A stretch of DNA of 64,000 nucleotides from Enhygromyxa salina (GCF_000737335.2 NZ_JMCC02000023.1:1-64000); one strand, 5' to 3'; shown: positions 50,082-59,845, counted from the stretch's first letter. The notes: generated by a model from the sequence alone, not told the origin. A program made the numbers and translations.

Positions 50082-50657
50082 TCAGTCGAGTGGTTTGGCG
50101 ACTTGCTCGGGTCGCTGCTCGAGCCCCTCGAGCAGGGCCATGCGAACGTGCAGGCGCGCGCGCTCGATCAGGCTCTCGCAGGTGCCGGCGACCGCCGACA
50201 GCATGAGCGCGCCGATCAGCCCCCAGAACGTGGTCCCCAGAGCAGTCGGCAGGCGCGCGCGGAAGCCGACCAGATCGGTTGGATCCGAGCTGACCAGCGC
50301 GAACACGGTGCCGAGGATGCCCAGGTGGACGGCGAATTGAGCGAAGCGCTCGATCCAGCCGATCCGCTCGTTGAGCCGGACGATCGCGCGGGCGGCAGGC
50401 TCGCTCGTGTCCCCGCTCATCAGGCGGGTGATCTCTTCGAAGCTCAGATCCACGACCGGTGCGGCCTCGAGCCGCTTGCGAATTGGGTGGTCAGCCGCGA
50501 GCTGGGCCGCGACGCGACGCAGGATCCCGAGCGCGCCAACGACCTGGTCGAAGGCTTGCTGACCCTGACGAAACCACAGCGCCGAGGTGCCGGTCATGCC
50601 CAGCACGGCAATGAGCACCAACACCGAGAGTGGATCAAAGAGGGTCGAGATCCCCAT
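50082..50657 (-). CDS. MotA/TolQ/ExbB-like proton-channel subunit
   Basis: This 191-residue protein has an N-terminal membrane helix (DPLSVLVLIAVLGMTGTSAL), a cytoplasmic middle region with RLNERIGWIERFAQF, and a C-terminal pair of helices with the TolQ/ExbB pattern LGILGTVFALVSS and RLPTALGTTFWGLIGALMLS, where the Thr residues normally line the proton path. It would form a pentameric channel with the two ExbD-like proteins encoded beside it. Confidence 0.82.
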   Translation of the reverse strand: MGISTLFDPLSVLVLIAVLGMTGTSALWFRQGQQAFDQVVGALGILRRVAAQLAADHPIRKRLEAAPVVDLSFEEITRLMSGDTSEPAARAIVRLNERIGWIERFAQFAVHLGILGTVFALVSSDPTDLVGFRARLPTALGTTFWGLIGALMLSAVAGTCESLIERARLHVRMALLEGLEQRPEQVAKPLD

Positions 50658-50660
50658 TGG

Positions 50661-51128
50661 CTACTCGCGGTTGATCGCGACCTTCTCGATGCCCTTGGAT
50701 TTCAAGCAGTCGGTCATGGCGATGACCGATCCATGCGATGCTTCTTTGACGTCGAGGATCGCGTCGTCGACCCCTTCGAACAGCTCGCCGCGCTCGCACA
50801 CGCTCGCACAATCGCTGGCGGGCGCGCCGTCGATCGAGCAGCCGTGCACGTCGATCGTGATCTTCAGGGTCTTGTTGGCCGCCGACTCGGGCGCTGGCGG
50901 CTCGGGCTCGGGCTCGGGCTCGGGCGGGGTGACCTGCTCGGGCTCGGCCGGCTGCGCGGGCTCGGCTTGGTCCGCGTCACCTTCGGCGTCTCCTGACGAG
51001 CCGATCCCGAAGCCGGGGATACAGTCCGACAGCCACAGGGCGACGAGTGTGACGACCGCCAGCAACGCGCCGAGCACGGTCGTCCTCCCGCCACTACCCT
51101 TGCGCTTGCGCTCTTGCTTCTCGGCCAT
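50661..51128 (-). CDS. ExbD-like protein with TonB-style Pro linker
   Basis: This 155-residue protein has a basic cytoplasmic start, one membrane helix (TTVLGALLAVVTLVALWLSD), a Glu/Pro-rich linker (PEPEPEPEPPAPES) as in TonB or TolA, and a small C-terminal domain (TLKITIDVHGCSIDGAP to SKGIEKVAINRE) whose strands match the ExbD/TolR periplasmic fold. Four cysteines distinguish it from standard ExbD. It is the first gene of a three-gene operon (gaps of 3 and 8 bp). Confidence 0.72.
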   Translation of the reverse strand: MAEKQERKRKGSGGRTTVLGALLAVVTLVALWLSDCIPGFGIGSSGDAEGDADQAEPAQPAEPEQVTPPEPEPEPEPPAPESAANKTLKITIDVHGCSIDGAPASDCASVCERGELFEGVDDAILDVKEASHGSVIAMTDCLKSKGIEKVAINRE

Positions 51129-51344
51129 GCGCGGCGAAGATCACCCGAAGGCCGAACTAGATCAACCGATCGGGCCGGACGGTTCTCCTGGAGTCAAACG
51201 CGCCGCGCGTGCGATTCGGCGCGAATTGGCGGGCGACGCACCGAGCCTCGTGTGTATTCAGTCGCGGTCCAAACCCCGAGAACAGCCACTGAGAGCCCTG
51301 TCCGGGCTCTTGCGATCGCCTCGCGCTCATGCGAGTCAATCCGG

Positions 51345-52778
51345 GTGCGCGTCCGATTGGGACTCATTGTGGGCTTTGTCGTCGGCCTCGCGGCGCCGTT
51401 CGTGGCACCGAGCCTCGTGAGCGCGGGTGGCTGTCCAGACGGTGGCGAGATGATCGAGCACGAGATAGCGAGCGGTCAGACGCTCAGCGGGATCGCGGTC
51501 AAGCACGGGGTCAGCCAGCGCTCGATCGAGCGCTCCAACCCCGGCCTCGACCCCAACAAGATCCGCGAGGGCCAGAAGCTGAAGATCTGCTTGCCCAACC
51601 CAAACGCCGACTCGGGCTCGTCAAAGTCAAAGTCGAAGTCGAGCGGCAGCGGCAAGTCCTGCGGCGGCGGCAAGACCATCGCTACCCACGAGGTCAGCTC
51701 CGGCGACACGCTCAGCGGTATCGCGGCCCAGTACGACGTCAGCACCGACACGGTGATCTCGCGCAACGCGTCGCTGAAGAAAAACCCGAACTCGCTCAGG
51801 GTCGGGCAAGAGCTGCTGATCTGCCTCGAGACCAAGAAGACCAAGAACAGCAAGACCTGTGGCTACCGCACGCCGCTGCACACCCACGTGGTCGTGCCGG
51901 GCGAGCACCTTGGCGAGATCGCCGGTCGCTACGGGGTTCGGCGCGGCGACTTGATCAAGCTCAACAGCTCGCTCCGGTCCAACGCCAACCTGCTCAGCGT
52001 GGGGCAGAAGCTGCGCGTGTGTCCGGAGATCGCCCCGCGCGAGCGAACCAAGTTCGAGTACACGGTGCGCTCGGGCGACACGCTGGGGGACATCGCCGAG
52101 AAGTACGGGCTCACGACCGGCGAGCTGCTCGGGTTTCAGCGCGGCAAGCTCAAAGACGCCAACGATCTCAAGGTCGGCAAGACGCTGGTCGTCTACAAAG
52201 AGGGCTCGATCCTGCCCGGCTTTGGCGGCTTCGACGATGACACCGGCGTGCTCCCAAGCGGCGTGCAGATGCCCTCGGGCAAGTACTACGTGGTCAAGAA
52301 CCCGGGCCTGGCGTGGGGCACTGGGGACACCGTGCGGCTGATCCAGACTGCGATCTCATCGTACCGTAACGTGTGGCGCAGCTCGCCAAAGATCCACGTT
52401 GGCGACATCTCCAAGAAGGGCGGCGGCAAGTTCCCGCCGCACCGCAGCCACCAGCACGGCAAGGACGTCGACATGGGCTACGTGCTCAAGGGCGACAAGG
52501 CCGACGAGACCAAGTTCGTCGCCGTCAACGCAAACAACCTCGACGTCGCGCGGACCTGGGATCTGATCCAGGCGTTCTTGAACACGGACGAGATCAAGTA
52601 CATTTTCATGGATTACTCGGTCCAGAAGCTGCTGTACGAGCACGCCCAGAAGAAGGGCGTGTCGAGCGACACGCTGGACGAGCTGTTCCAATACCCGCGC
52701 GGCAAGGGTCGTGGGCACGGGATCATCCGCCACTCCAAAGGCCACGTGAACCACTTCCACGTGCGCTTTCGGAAGTAG
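51345..52778 (+). CDS. Secreted murein endopeptidase with four LysM domains (MepA/M74-like)
   Basis: This protein of about 477 residues has a signal peptide (LIVGFVVGLAAPFVAPSLVS) and four LysM peptidoglycan-binding modules (HEIASGQTLSGIAVKHGVSQ; HEVSSGDTLSGIAAQYDVST; HVVVPGEHLGEIAGRYGVRR; YTVRSGDTLGDIAEKYGLTT). The C-terminal domain carries RSHQHGKDVDMGY and GHVNHFHVRF, the zinc ligands of penicillin-insensitive murein endopeptidases. It would cut cell-wall cross-links of its own or prey bacteria. The GTG at 51345 starts directly before the signal; the frame is open back to 51114 through promoter-like sequence. Confidence 0.88.
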   Translation: MRVRLGLIVGFVVGLAAPFVAPSLVSAGGCPDGGEMIEHEIASGQTLSGIAVKHGVSQRSIERSNPGLDPNKIREGQKLKICLPNPNADSGSSKSKSKSSGSGKSCGGGKTIATHEVSSGDTLSGIAAQYDVSTDTVISRNASLKKNPNSLRVGQELLICLETKKTKNSKTCGYRTPLHTHVVVPGEHLGEIAGRYGVRRGDLIKLNSSLRSNANLLSVGQKLRVCPEIAPRERTKFEYTVRSGDTLGDIAEKYGLTTGELLGFQRGKLKDANDLKVGKTLVVYKEGSILPGFGGFDDDTGVLPSGVQMPSGKYYVVKNPGLAWGTGDTVRLIQTAISSYRNVWRSSPKIHVGDISKKGGGKFPPHRSHQHGKDVDMGYVLKGDKADETKFVAVNANNLDVARTWDLIQAFLNTDEIKYIFMDYSVQKLLYEHAQKKGVSSDTLDELFQYPRGKGRGHGIIRHSKGHVNHFHVRFRK

Positions 52779-52792
52779 CGGGCTTGCCTGGG

Positions 52793-52816
52793 CCTCAGCT
52801 CGGCCCCGAGCTGAGG
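52793..52816 (+). terminator. Terminator-like hairpin after the endopeptidase gene
   Basis: CCTCAGCTCGG pairs with CCGAGCTGAGG, an 11-bp perfect stem with a 2-nt gap, 15 bp after the stop. The T-run that follows is short. Confidence 0.6.
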
Positions 52817-52854
52817 CGCTTCCTGTGTCCATGGGACGGGCTCCTAGCAACCAA

Positions 52855-52881
52855 TAAAAAAGGGCCGACGAATCGGCCCTT
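52855..52881 (-). terminator. Rho-independent terminator of the cold-shock gene (UUCG loop)
   Basis: On the minus strand AAGGGCCGA, a TTCG loop and TCGGCCCTT form a 9-bp stem followed by TTTTTTA. It lies 31 bp after the cold-shock gene stop. The UUCG tetraloop and U-tract make it the clearest intrinsic terminator in the window. Confidence 0.92.
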
Positions 52882-52911
52882 CTTTAAAGCGCATCAGCGC
52901 CTTTCGGATCC

Positions 52912-53115
52912 TCAGCCTTCGAGGACGCGAACGTTTTCGGCGCGGGGGCCCTTGGGGCCTTCACCCGCGTTGAAAGTAACCTTCTGGCCTTCGCGGAGCT
53001 CATCGAAGCGGGCGCCCTCGACGTTGGACATGTGGAAGAACATGTCTTTGCCCGTACCAGTGTCGATGAATCCGAAGCCCTTGTCCGTGAGACGCTTGAT
53101 CGTACCTTCTGCCAT
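52912..53115 (-). CDS. Cold-shock protein (CspA family)
   Basis: This 67-residue protein is a complete cold-shock domain with RNP1 KGFGFI (residues 12-17) and RNP2 MFFHMS (25-30), so it should bind single-stranded nucleic acid and melt RNA structures. ATG 53115 is preceded by an AGGAAAA tract. The frame continues upstream to 53373, but that part is Arg/Pro-rich and lies in the leader. The strong terminator at 52855 ends a short transcript. A long 5' leader is likely, as in other csp genes. Confidence 0.93.
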   Translation of the reverse strand: MAEGTIKRLTDKGFGFIDTGTGKDMFFHMSNVEGARFDELREGQKVTFNAGEGPKGPRAENVRVLEG

Positions 53116-53803
53116 TTTTGTTTTCCTGAAAGAGTGTCTCGCAACGCCTTCGCCACCCAAGGGGCACGGACCTTGCGAGGGAGGCGTGTACGTGAATTGA
53201 GGGCGCGTGTCCACTCTCGTCGATGGCGCCGCGGCGGCTGCCGTTGGCGCCGAGGCGCGCGCTCGTTGCGCTTTTGGCCGCGCGAGACTGTCGGTGACGG
53301 CCATCTCGGCGACACACAGGCGCTCTGGGTGGGGAAATTCCGCAGAATTGTCCGGTTCTACTCGAACGAGCACCCGTGTTCTCCCCTATAGCGTCGGACC
53401 ACGGTGGCGCGCCCTCGACCGTGACCGCTCGGAACCGCGTGCGTCAACGTGTGCTGCGGCAAACTCGCCGGATGTCGGCGGTCGCCCACCGACGAGGCGG
53501 GTGTAGCGACCGCCACCGCCTCACTCGGGCGGCGCCGCGAGCAAGCGGCACTCGTCCGCGACCATGATAGCGAGCAGCAGCGCGCTGACGCCAAGCCACC
53601 CAGCCAGCGATCCGACCAGGGCGCCTGCAAGCGGTCCGAGTGGGCCGGCAACGGTCGACAAAGGCGATGACCATCGCCCACTCGGTCAGACCATCGCCCA
53701 CTCGGTCATGGTCATCGAGCCCCGCGTGGATCCGGTGATGCGTGGTTGTCAGGACTGCGTGGGGGTCTGAGGACAGGTTTGCTAGAGTGCGACCGCCAGC
53801 CGC
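53116..53803. other. Spacer with csp leader and degenerate sequence
   Basis: The 688-bp stretch between the cold-shock gene and the kinase should hold the csp promoter and leader at the left end and the kinase promoter at the right. A 20-bp exact tandem duplication (53670-53709, ACCATCGCCCACTCGGTCAG type) lies inside the broken membrane gene described separately. No other ORF has convincing codon use. Confidence 0.4.
53521..53708 (-). pseudogene. Possible broken small membrane-protein gene
   Basis: One minus-strand frame reads TVAGPLGPLAGALVGSLAGW, LGVSALLLAIMVADECRLL and APPE before a stop at 53521, a typical membrane helix pattern. A plausible start (MTEWAMVIAF) lies in a different frame upstream and is interrupted by the 20-bp duplication at 53670-53709, which is not a multiple of three. 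Two frame breaks suggest a decayed gene. This is tentative. Confidence 0.35.
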
Positions 53804-54697
53804 ATGAGCGAGACCCCGCCCCAGCCCAACCCCGAGCCCGTCCACTACGTGTTCCCCGACGCGGGGGAGGCGGTCCGACGCGACCACGCGAACTACTACA
53901 TTGGCGCGCCGATCGGCCAGGGCTACTACGGCATCGTCTACGACTGCACCGACGACTGGGGCAACGAATTAGTCGCGAAGGTGCTCAAGCCGATGGGCTC
54001 GTTCCAACAGGTCGCGGATCGCTGGCAGCGGGAGGCCGCCGTGCTCACGACCATGCGGCATCCCAGCATTACGTATATCCACGACGCGTTCGTCTATCAC
54101 AACCTGTTCTACCTCATCATCGAGAAGTGCCTGTATCCGCTCTCGGCCGAGCTGCACGTGGCGAGCGAGCTGTGGCTCCCGCAGATGGCTCGGGATCTGC
54201 TGCAGGCAACCGCCTACATTCATCGGGCTGGCTGGGTGCACAAGGACATCCACGTTGGCAACGTGTTCGTGAGCGCGACCAAGGATCCCTTCGACGAGGC
54301 CCGCGAGCCGGTGATCGGCTTCAAGCTCGGCGACTTTGGGATCTCGCGCATGGAGGGCAGCATTCGCCCACACGGGTCCGAGCTGGCCCGCTGGATGCTC
54401 CCGCCCGAGGCGATCGATCCAGCCCGGTTCGGGCCGATCGATCGTCGCGTCGACATCTATCACGCGGCGCTGACCTTCATGTGTGTGGTGTATGGGCAGA
54501 TCCTCAGGTTCAACCGCGAGCAGATCCTCGCTGGTGAGCCGCAGCGGCTGGCCCGCTCGCTCGACTCGATCTACGGCCCGCCGTTGGCGCGGGCCCTCAA
54601 CCCGTGCGCGGCCGAGCGCACACCGACGGCGCTCGAGTTCTGGCGAGACATCCACGCGGCGATCACCGCGGCGGGCGTGCGCGCGGAGATCGGGTAG
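53804..54697 (+). CDS. Ser/Thr kinase-like protein with HKD loop
   Basis: This 297-residue soluble protein is essentially a kinase domain: Gly loop IGQGYYGIVY near 37, Lys in ELVAKVLKP, Glu in WQREAAVL, catalytic loop HKDIHVGN (His-Lys-Asp, with His where Lys usually follows) and an intact DFGISR. The Asp and Asn are present, so activity is possible. Unlike the kinases at 30883 and 32298 it has no membrane helix. It is followed after 10 bp by a Pro-rich membrane protein gene, probably its partner. Confidence 0.85.
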   Translation: MSETPPQPNPEPVHYVFPDAGEAVRRDHANYYIGAPIGQGYYGIVYDCTDDWGNELVAKVLKPMGSFQQVADRWQREAAVLTTMRHPSITYIHDAFVYHNLFYLIIEKCLYPLSAELHVASELWLPQMARDLLQATAYIHRAGWVHKDIHVGNVFVSATKDPFDEAREPVIGFKLGDFGISRMEGSIRPHGSELARWMLPPEAIDPARFGPIDRRVDIYHAALTFMCVVYGQILRFNREQILAGEPQRLARSLDSIYGPPLARALNPCAAERTPTALEFWRDIHAAITAAGVRAEIG

Positions 54698-54707
54698 CCT
54701 CGCTACC

Positions 54708-55544
54708 ATGCTCGCCTTGGTGCTCGCCTTGGAGCTCGCCTTGGAGCTCGGTGCGCTGTTTGTTGGCGCTCCCTCGCCCGGCCCGGGAGGGGCAACCGAC
54801 GAGGGGGTGATCTACGCGCCCACGCCAAGCGATGCGGCGAGCGAGCCGCGTAGCCTCGACCGTGGGATCGAGCCCGTCCAGATCACGCCGCCCCCCGAGC
54901 GTCCGCGGCTGCCCGAGCTCCAGCCCGCGCCCGAGCCCGTATCGCCCACTGAACTGGCGGAGCCGTGGGACACCGTGATGCAGCCGCCACCGCTGCCACC
55001 ACCGCCGCCGCCGCCAAGCGGCGCGGGTCGGCTGGTGGCGGGGAGCCTGACGATCGGCCTGGGTCTCGCGGCGGGCTCTGCGGTGGTCGTCGAGGCCGCG
55101 CGGACCGACGGCAACCCTCGCTTCGTGGCCTCGACCTTCGTGCCGCTCGGGCTCGCGTGCATTGGCGTGGGTACCTACCTGCTGGTCCGCGGGGCTCGGG
55201 CGCGCGCCAACTTCAACGACTGGAAGACGTACACCCAGGCCAAGTCGCGGCCGTCCGGCAACGGCCTGCTCGTGGCCGGAACGATGAGCTTCGTGGTCGG
55301 CGGGGTCACGTTGATCGCGGCGGGCGTCCAGGCCCGCGAGCCTGGGGCCTTTGATCGGCCGTTGACGCCGACCTTGTTTGGGATCGGCGCGGCTGGGGCC
55401 GTGTTTGGGATCGTTGGCGTGACGACGGGGATGATCCAGCGCGATCGCTATCGGAGCTGGCGCCAGTCGACCTTCCTGAGCGTGGTGCCCACCCTGGCGC
55501 CGACCCGCGGCGGGGTCAGCTTCGGCGTCGCTGGACGGTTCTAG
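54708..55544 (+). CDS. Pro-rich membrane protein downstream of a kinase gene
   Basis: This 278-residue protein has an N-terminal hydrophobic segment built from repeated LALELALEL, a Pro-rich linker (about 50-105, with PPPLPPPPPPP) and four membrane helices (LVAGSLTIGLGLAAGSAVVV, VPLGLACIGVGTYLLV, LLVAGTMSFVVGGVTLIAAG, GIGAAGAVFGIVGVTTGMIQ). The arrangement parallels the proteins at 27531, 29927 and 11630. Its position beside a kinase suggests it is a membrane partner or substrate. No domain family is recognised. Confidence 0.7.
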   Translation: MLALVLALELALELGALFVGAPSPGPGGATDEGVIYAPTPSDAASEPRSLDRGIEPVQITPPPERPRLPELQPAPEPVSPTELAEPWDTVMQPPPLPPPPPPPSGAGRLVAGSLTIGLGLAAGSAVVVEAARTDGNPRFVASTFVPLGLACIGVGTYLLVRGARARANFNDWKTYTQAKSRPSGNGLLVAGTMSFVVGGVTLIAAGVQAREPGAFDRPLTPTLFGIGAAGAVFGIVGVTTGMIQRDRYRSWRQSTFLSVVPTLAPTRGGVSFGVAGRF

Positions 55545-55545
55545 C

Positions 55546-55711
55546 CTAGGAGCCCGTGGTGCAACGCCTCACGCCGCCTCGCTTGGTCTTTCCGCCGAGC
55601 TCTTCGTCGCCGAAACTTCCAGTACGCCCGGTACAGGTGCGTTTCGGCTCCTCAATCTCGACGAAAATCCCGGCGCGAGGCGACGCGATGCATTGCACCA
55701 CGGGCTCCTAG
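55546..55711. repeat. 166-bp CTAG-ended hairpin element
   Basis: The outer 19 bp (CTAGGAGCCCGTGGTGCAA at 55546-55564) are a perfect inverted copy of 55693-55711, and pairing continues inward for about 18 more bp with four mismatches. An inner palindrome (GCCGAAAC / GTTTCGGC) makes one long cruciform. It begins 2 bp after the stop of the membrane-protein gene. Like the IS and one mini-element it starts CTAGG. No ORF is inside. Confidence 0.8.
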
Positions 55712-55765
55712 CGCGTAGCCGCGCCCGCGGTTGCCAAGCACGCAGGGCTCTCCTACACATGCCCG

Positions 55766-56578
55766 GTGCCTTTCGCTACGGGATCTGGTGAGCACCGCGT
55801 CCACTTTCAAGAGTACGGCTCGCGGGCGAATCCAACGATTGTGTTGATTCAGGGCCTGATGCTCGACGGTCGGTTTTGGTTTCAGATGCCAGCGGAGCTG
55901 GCCTCGGACCCGGAGCTTCCGTGGCATGTGTTGGTGCCCGACAACCGGGGGGTCGGTCGCAGCGACATGCCCACGCGACCGTGGACGATGGGCGACATGG
56001 CCGACGACGTCGCGGCGGTGCTCGACGCTGCCGGCGTTCGCAAGGCCGTGCTCGCGGGGATCTCGATGGGCGGCATGATCGCCCAGCACGTCGCGCTGCG
56101 GCATCCAGAGCGGGTCGCGGGCTTGGTGTTGATGGCGACCACGCCGGGGCTGCCGCACGGCAAGCTGCCGGGCCTGCGGACGCTCGGTGATCTGTTTGGC
56201 TCGTCGCTGCTGCGCCGCGGGGAGATCGAGCCGTTCGCGCGCTTGATCCTGCCAGACTCCGAGCTGCGCAACGCGCGTTCGCTGCTGTCGGGGTGGTTTG
56301 ATCTGATGCGCGAACAGCCGCCGACGCGGCGGACCTTTCTTGGCCAGTTTGGAGCGATCGGCACGCACTCGACGGGCGGGCGGCTTGGCCGGATCAGCGT
56401 GCCTGCGCAGATCGTGACGGGCGACGAAGATCGGCTGGTGCCGGCCCGCAACAGCGAGATCCTGGCGGCCAAGATTCGTCGCGCGCGGCTCGAGGTGCTG
56501 CCGGGGGTGGCACACGGGATCCCGGTGCTGGACGGGCAGGTGGTGCGCCGCAACGCCGCTTTGCTGCGACCAAGCTGA
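55766..56578 (+). CDS. Alpha/beta hydrolase
   Basis: This 270-residue protein shows the alpha/beta-hydrolase set: oxyanion region VLIQGLMLDGRFW, DNRGVGRSD, nucleophile elbow GISMGGMIAQ (Ser near 98), acid in TGDEDRLVP and His in GVAHGIPVL. It resembles haloperoxidase/esterase-type serine hydrolases with a small lid. Start GTG 55766 lies 54 bp after the hairpin element. The substrate is unknown. Confidence 0.85.
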   Translation: MPFATGSGEHRVHFQEYGSRANPTIVLIQGLMLDGRFWFQMPAELASDPELPWHVLVPDNRGVGRSDMPTRPWTMGDMADDVAAVLDAAGVRKAVLAGISMGGMIAQHVALRHPERVAGLVLMATTPGLPHGKLPGLRTLGDLFGSSLLRRGEIEPFARLILPDSELRNARSLLSGWFDLMREQPPTRRTFLGQFGAIGTHSTGGRLGRISVPAQIVTGDEDRLVPARNSEILAAKIRRARLEVLPGVAHGIPVLDGQVVRRNAALLRPS

Positions 56579-56582
56579 GCGC

Positions 56583-57056
56583 TCAGCCAGCGTCGGTCTG
56601 GACGAAGCCCCGGACCAAGTCCATGACGGACACGATGCCCACGAGCACGTGCTTGTCATCGGTCACGAGCAACCGGTGCACGGCCTGCGACACCATCATG
56701 CGACCGGCCTCGACGATGCTCTGCTCGGGCCCGATCCTCAGTACGTTGGGTGTCATGACCTCGCGCACGGTGCCGTCGCGGCCGACCGTTGGATCCCCAA
56801 ACTCGAGGGCGTGCCCGTTCTCGAGCGAGTAGTAGTGGGCATTGCCGATCACCGCGCCGCGATCGCGATCGGGGTCGATGAGGTCGGACGCGCTCACTAC
56901 CCCCACGACCTCACCAGCGGCATTGACGACTGGCGCCCCGCTGACGTGCTTTTGGGCGAACAACCGGGCCGCTGTCTCGAGGCTGGTGTCCGGCCCGACC
57001 GCAAACACCTTTTGGGTCATCACCTCGGAGACCTTGGGGATTTGAAGGGCTCGCAT
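56583..57056 (-). CDS. CBS-domain pair protein
   Basis: This 157-residue protein is made of two CBS motifs (about 8-60: VSEVMTQKVFAVGPDTSLET to GVVSASDLID; and 95-150: VREVMTPNVLRIGPEQSIVE to GIVSVMDLVRGF), which usually bind adenosine nucleotides and sense energy state. A short insert (HYYSLENGHALEF) separates them. Its stop is 5 bp from that of the convergent hydrolase. A 14-bp palindrome lies 60 bp upstream of the start. Confidence 0.9.
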   Translation of the reverse strand: MRALQIPKVSEVMTQKVFAVGPDTSLETAARLFAQKHVSGAPVVNAAGEVVGVVSASDLIDPDRDRGAVIGNAHYYSLENGHALEFGDPTVGRDGTVREVMTPNVLRIGPEQSIVEAGRMMVSQAVHRLLVTDDKHVLVGIVSVMDLVRGFVQTDAG

Positions 57057-57115
57057 GTGCTCAGCTTAGGTAACGAAAGCCAGCACTCCCGCGAAAACTT
57101 TGCAGTAGATGGTTT

Positions 57116-57129
57116 CTGAACCGGTTCAG
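57116..57129. promoter_or_regulatory. 14-bp perfect palindrome, possible operator
   Basis: CTGAACCGGTTCAG is a perfect dyad between the divergent CBS-protein gene (starting at 57056) and the ABC-F gene (57300). Its placement 60 bp upstream of the former fits a dimeric regulator site. No regulator gene is adjacent. Confidence 0.4.
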
Positions 57130-57299
57130 CGCGAGCGCGTGGCGGCCACTGACAACGGCGACGCGATCGATGACGACCTCGGCGGGGCTCGAGCTTCGCA
57201 AGGCGACCGCGGACCGAGGGGCTGGGCGCTGCGCGTACTGCTCCACGCGATCACCGTCCATATTTGGTCAGCGCGTCGCTTCGGTTAGGGTCCGCCCGC

Positions 57300-58922
<1,623 letters not shown>

Positions 58923-58939
58923 GGAATGACTATAGGTCC

Positions 58940-58967
58940 GTCTAGTCTCGAATCAAGCGCTGCGCGC
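58940..58967 (+). repeat. Solitary end of the CTAG mini-element
   Basis: CTAG followed by CGAATCAAGCGCTGCGCGC matches the left end of the element at 14856 at nearly every position. No inverted partner is found downstream, so it is probably a decayed remnant. Confidence 0.55.
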
Positions 58968-59095
58968 AGTAATGCGGGTACCTCGATTGCGCCCATGCTG
59001 GCATCTGCCGACATGTCCGACAAAATGAGCGCATTCGGCGAGTGCTGGCAAAAACTCAGTGTGCCGAATCGATGTTGGGTGTTAGCTTTCCGTTC

Positions 59096-59704
59096 GTGAA
59101 CCTTCGATCTCTCTCGTCCAAAGTCGCGATCATTTTCTCTGGGCTGACCTTGGTCGGCTTCGTGGGCCTGGTCACCACGACCCCCGATGCCCAGGCCAAG
59201 GGTCACGGCAAGGGCAAGGGTCACGGCAAGGGCAAGGGTCACGGTAAGGGCAAGGGGCACGGCAAGGGTCACGGCCACCACAACCACCCGCTCGCGGTCG
59301 ATGGGTCGTTCGGCGTCGTTAGCATGGGCCCGCCGACCTGGGCCAGCCAAGAGACCCCCGACCTGTGTGTGCTCTTGCTCCCGGCGACCTTCAGCTTCAC
59401 CGGGGACTTCGACGGCAGCTTCACCGACTGCGAGTTTTATATCGAGCACTACGGGCCTTGCGATCAGCCGGCCCCCGAGTCCTTCTCGAGCGCTGGCAGT
59501 TGGAGCGGGGCGGTGCTCGGTGGCGAGGGCAGCTTCGACTTCAGCTTCGAGGGCGAGATCGACGCGCAGGGGAACGCGCTTGGCGATCTCGTGATCGACG
59601 GCGGGTCGTGCACTGGCGAGCTCGAGGGTCTAGACGGGACCATCAGCCTCGACGGCGTCACCGGGGTAGGCGGCACCTACAGCGGCGCGGTCGAGTTCGA
59701 TTAG
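59096..59704 (+). CDS. Secreted protein with GHGKGKG repeat
   Basis: This protein of about 202 residues has a signal peptide (VAIIFSGLTLVGFVGLVTTT, cleavage near DAQA), then a Gly/Lys/His repeat of GHGKGKG units ending in HGHHNH, and a beta-rich domain with acidic residues (SFTGDFDGSFTDCEFYIEHY, GTYSGAVEFD). The His-rich tract may bind metals or polyanions. GTG 59096 gives a typical signal; ATG 59072 is an alternative. Function is unknown. Confidence 0.7.
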   Translation: MNLRSLSSKVAIIFSGLTLVGFVGLVTTTPDAQAKGHGKGKGHGKGKGHGKGKGHGKGHGHHNHPLAVDGSFGVVSMGPPTWASQETPDLCVLLLPATFSFTGDFDGSFTDCEFYIEHYGPCDQPAPESFSSAGSWSGAVLGGEGSFDFSFEGEIDAQGNALGDLVIDGGSCTGELEGLDGTISLDGVTGVGGTYSGAVEFD

Positions 59705-59845
59705 TCATCCGGGGGCATCCGGGGCATTCGGGGGCAACGGGCGATAGCGCCCCAGCTACACTGTTCACGCAGTGAATGGTTCGTTGACGCCCTCGGCCAA
59801 AACCATCGATACTACGCACTAGCGAAGCTCATCGAGGACTCGAGA

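Noticed and set aside
52836..52847. ACGGGCTCCTAG as a second copy of the 55546 hairpin end
   Set aside because: Only about ten bases match and no inverted partner is near.
53444..53887. 147-residue minus-strand ORF beside the kinase
   Set aside because: It is Arg-rich and runs into the kinase start; another frame gives better coding character.
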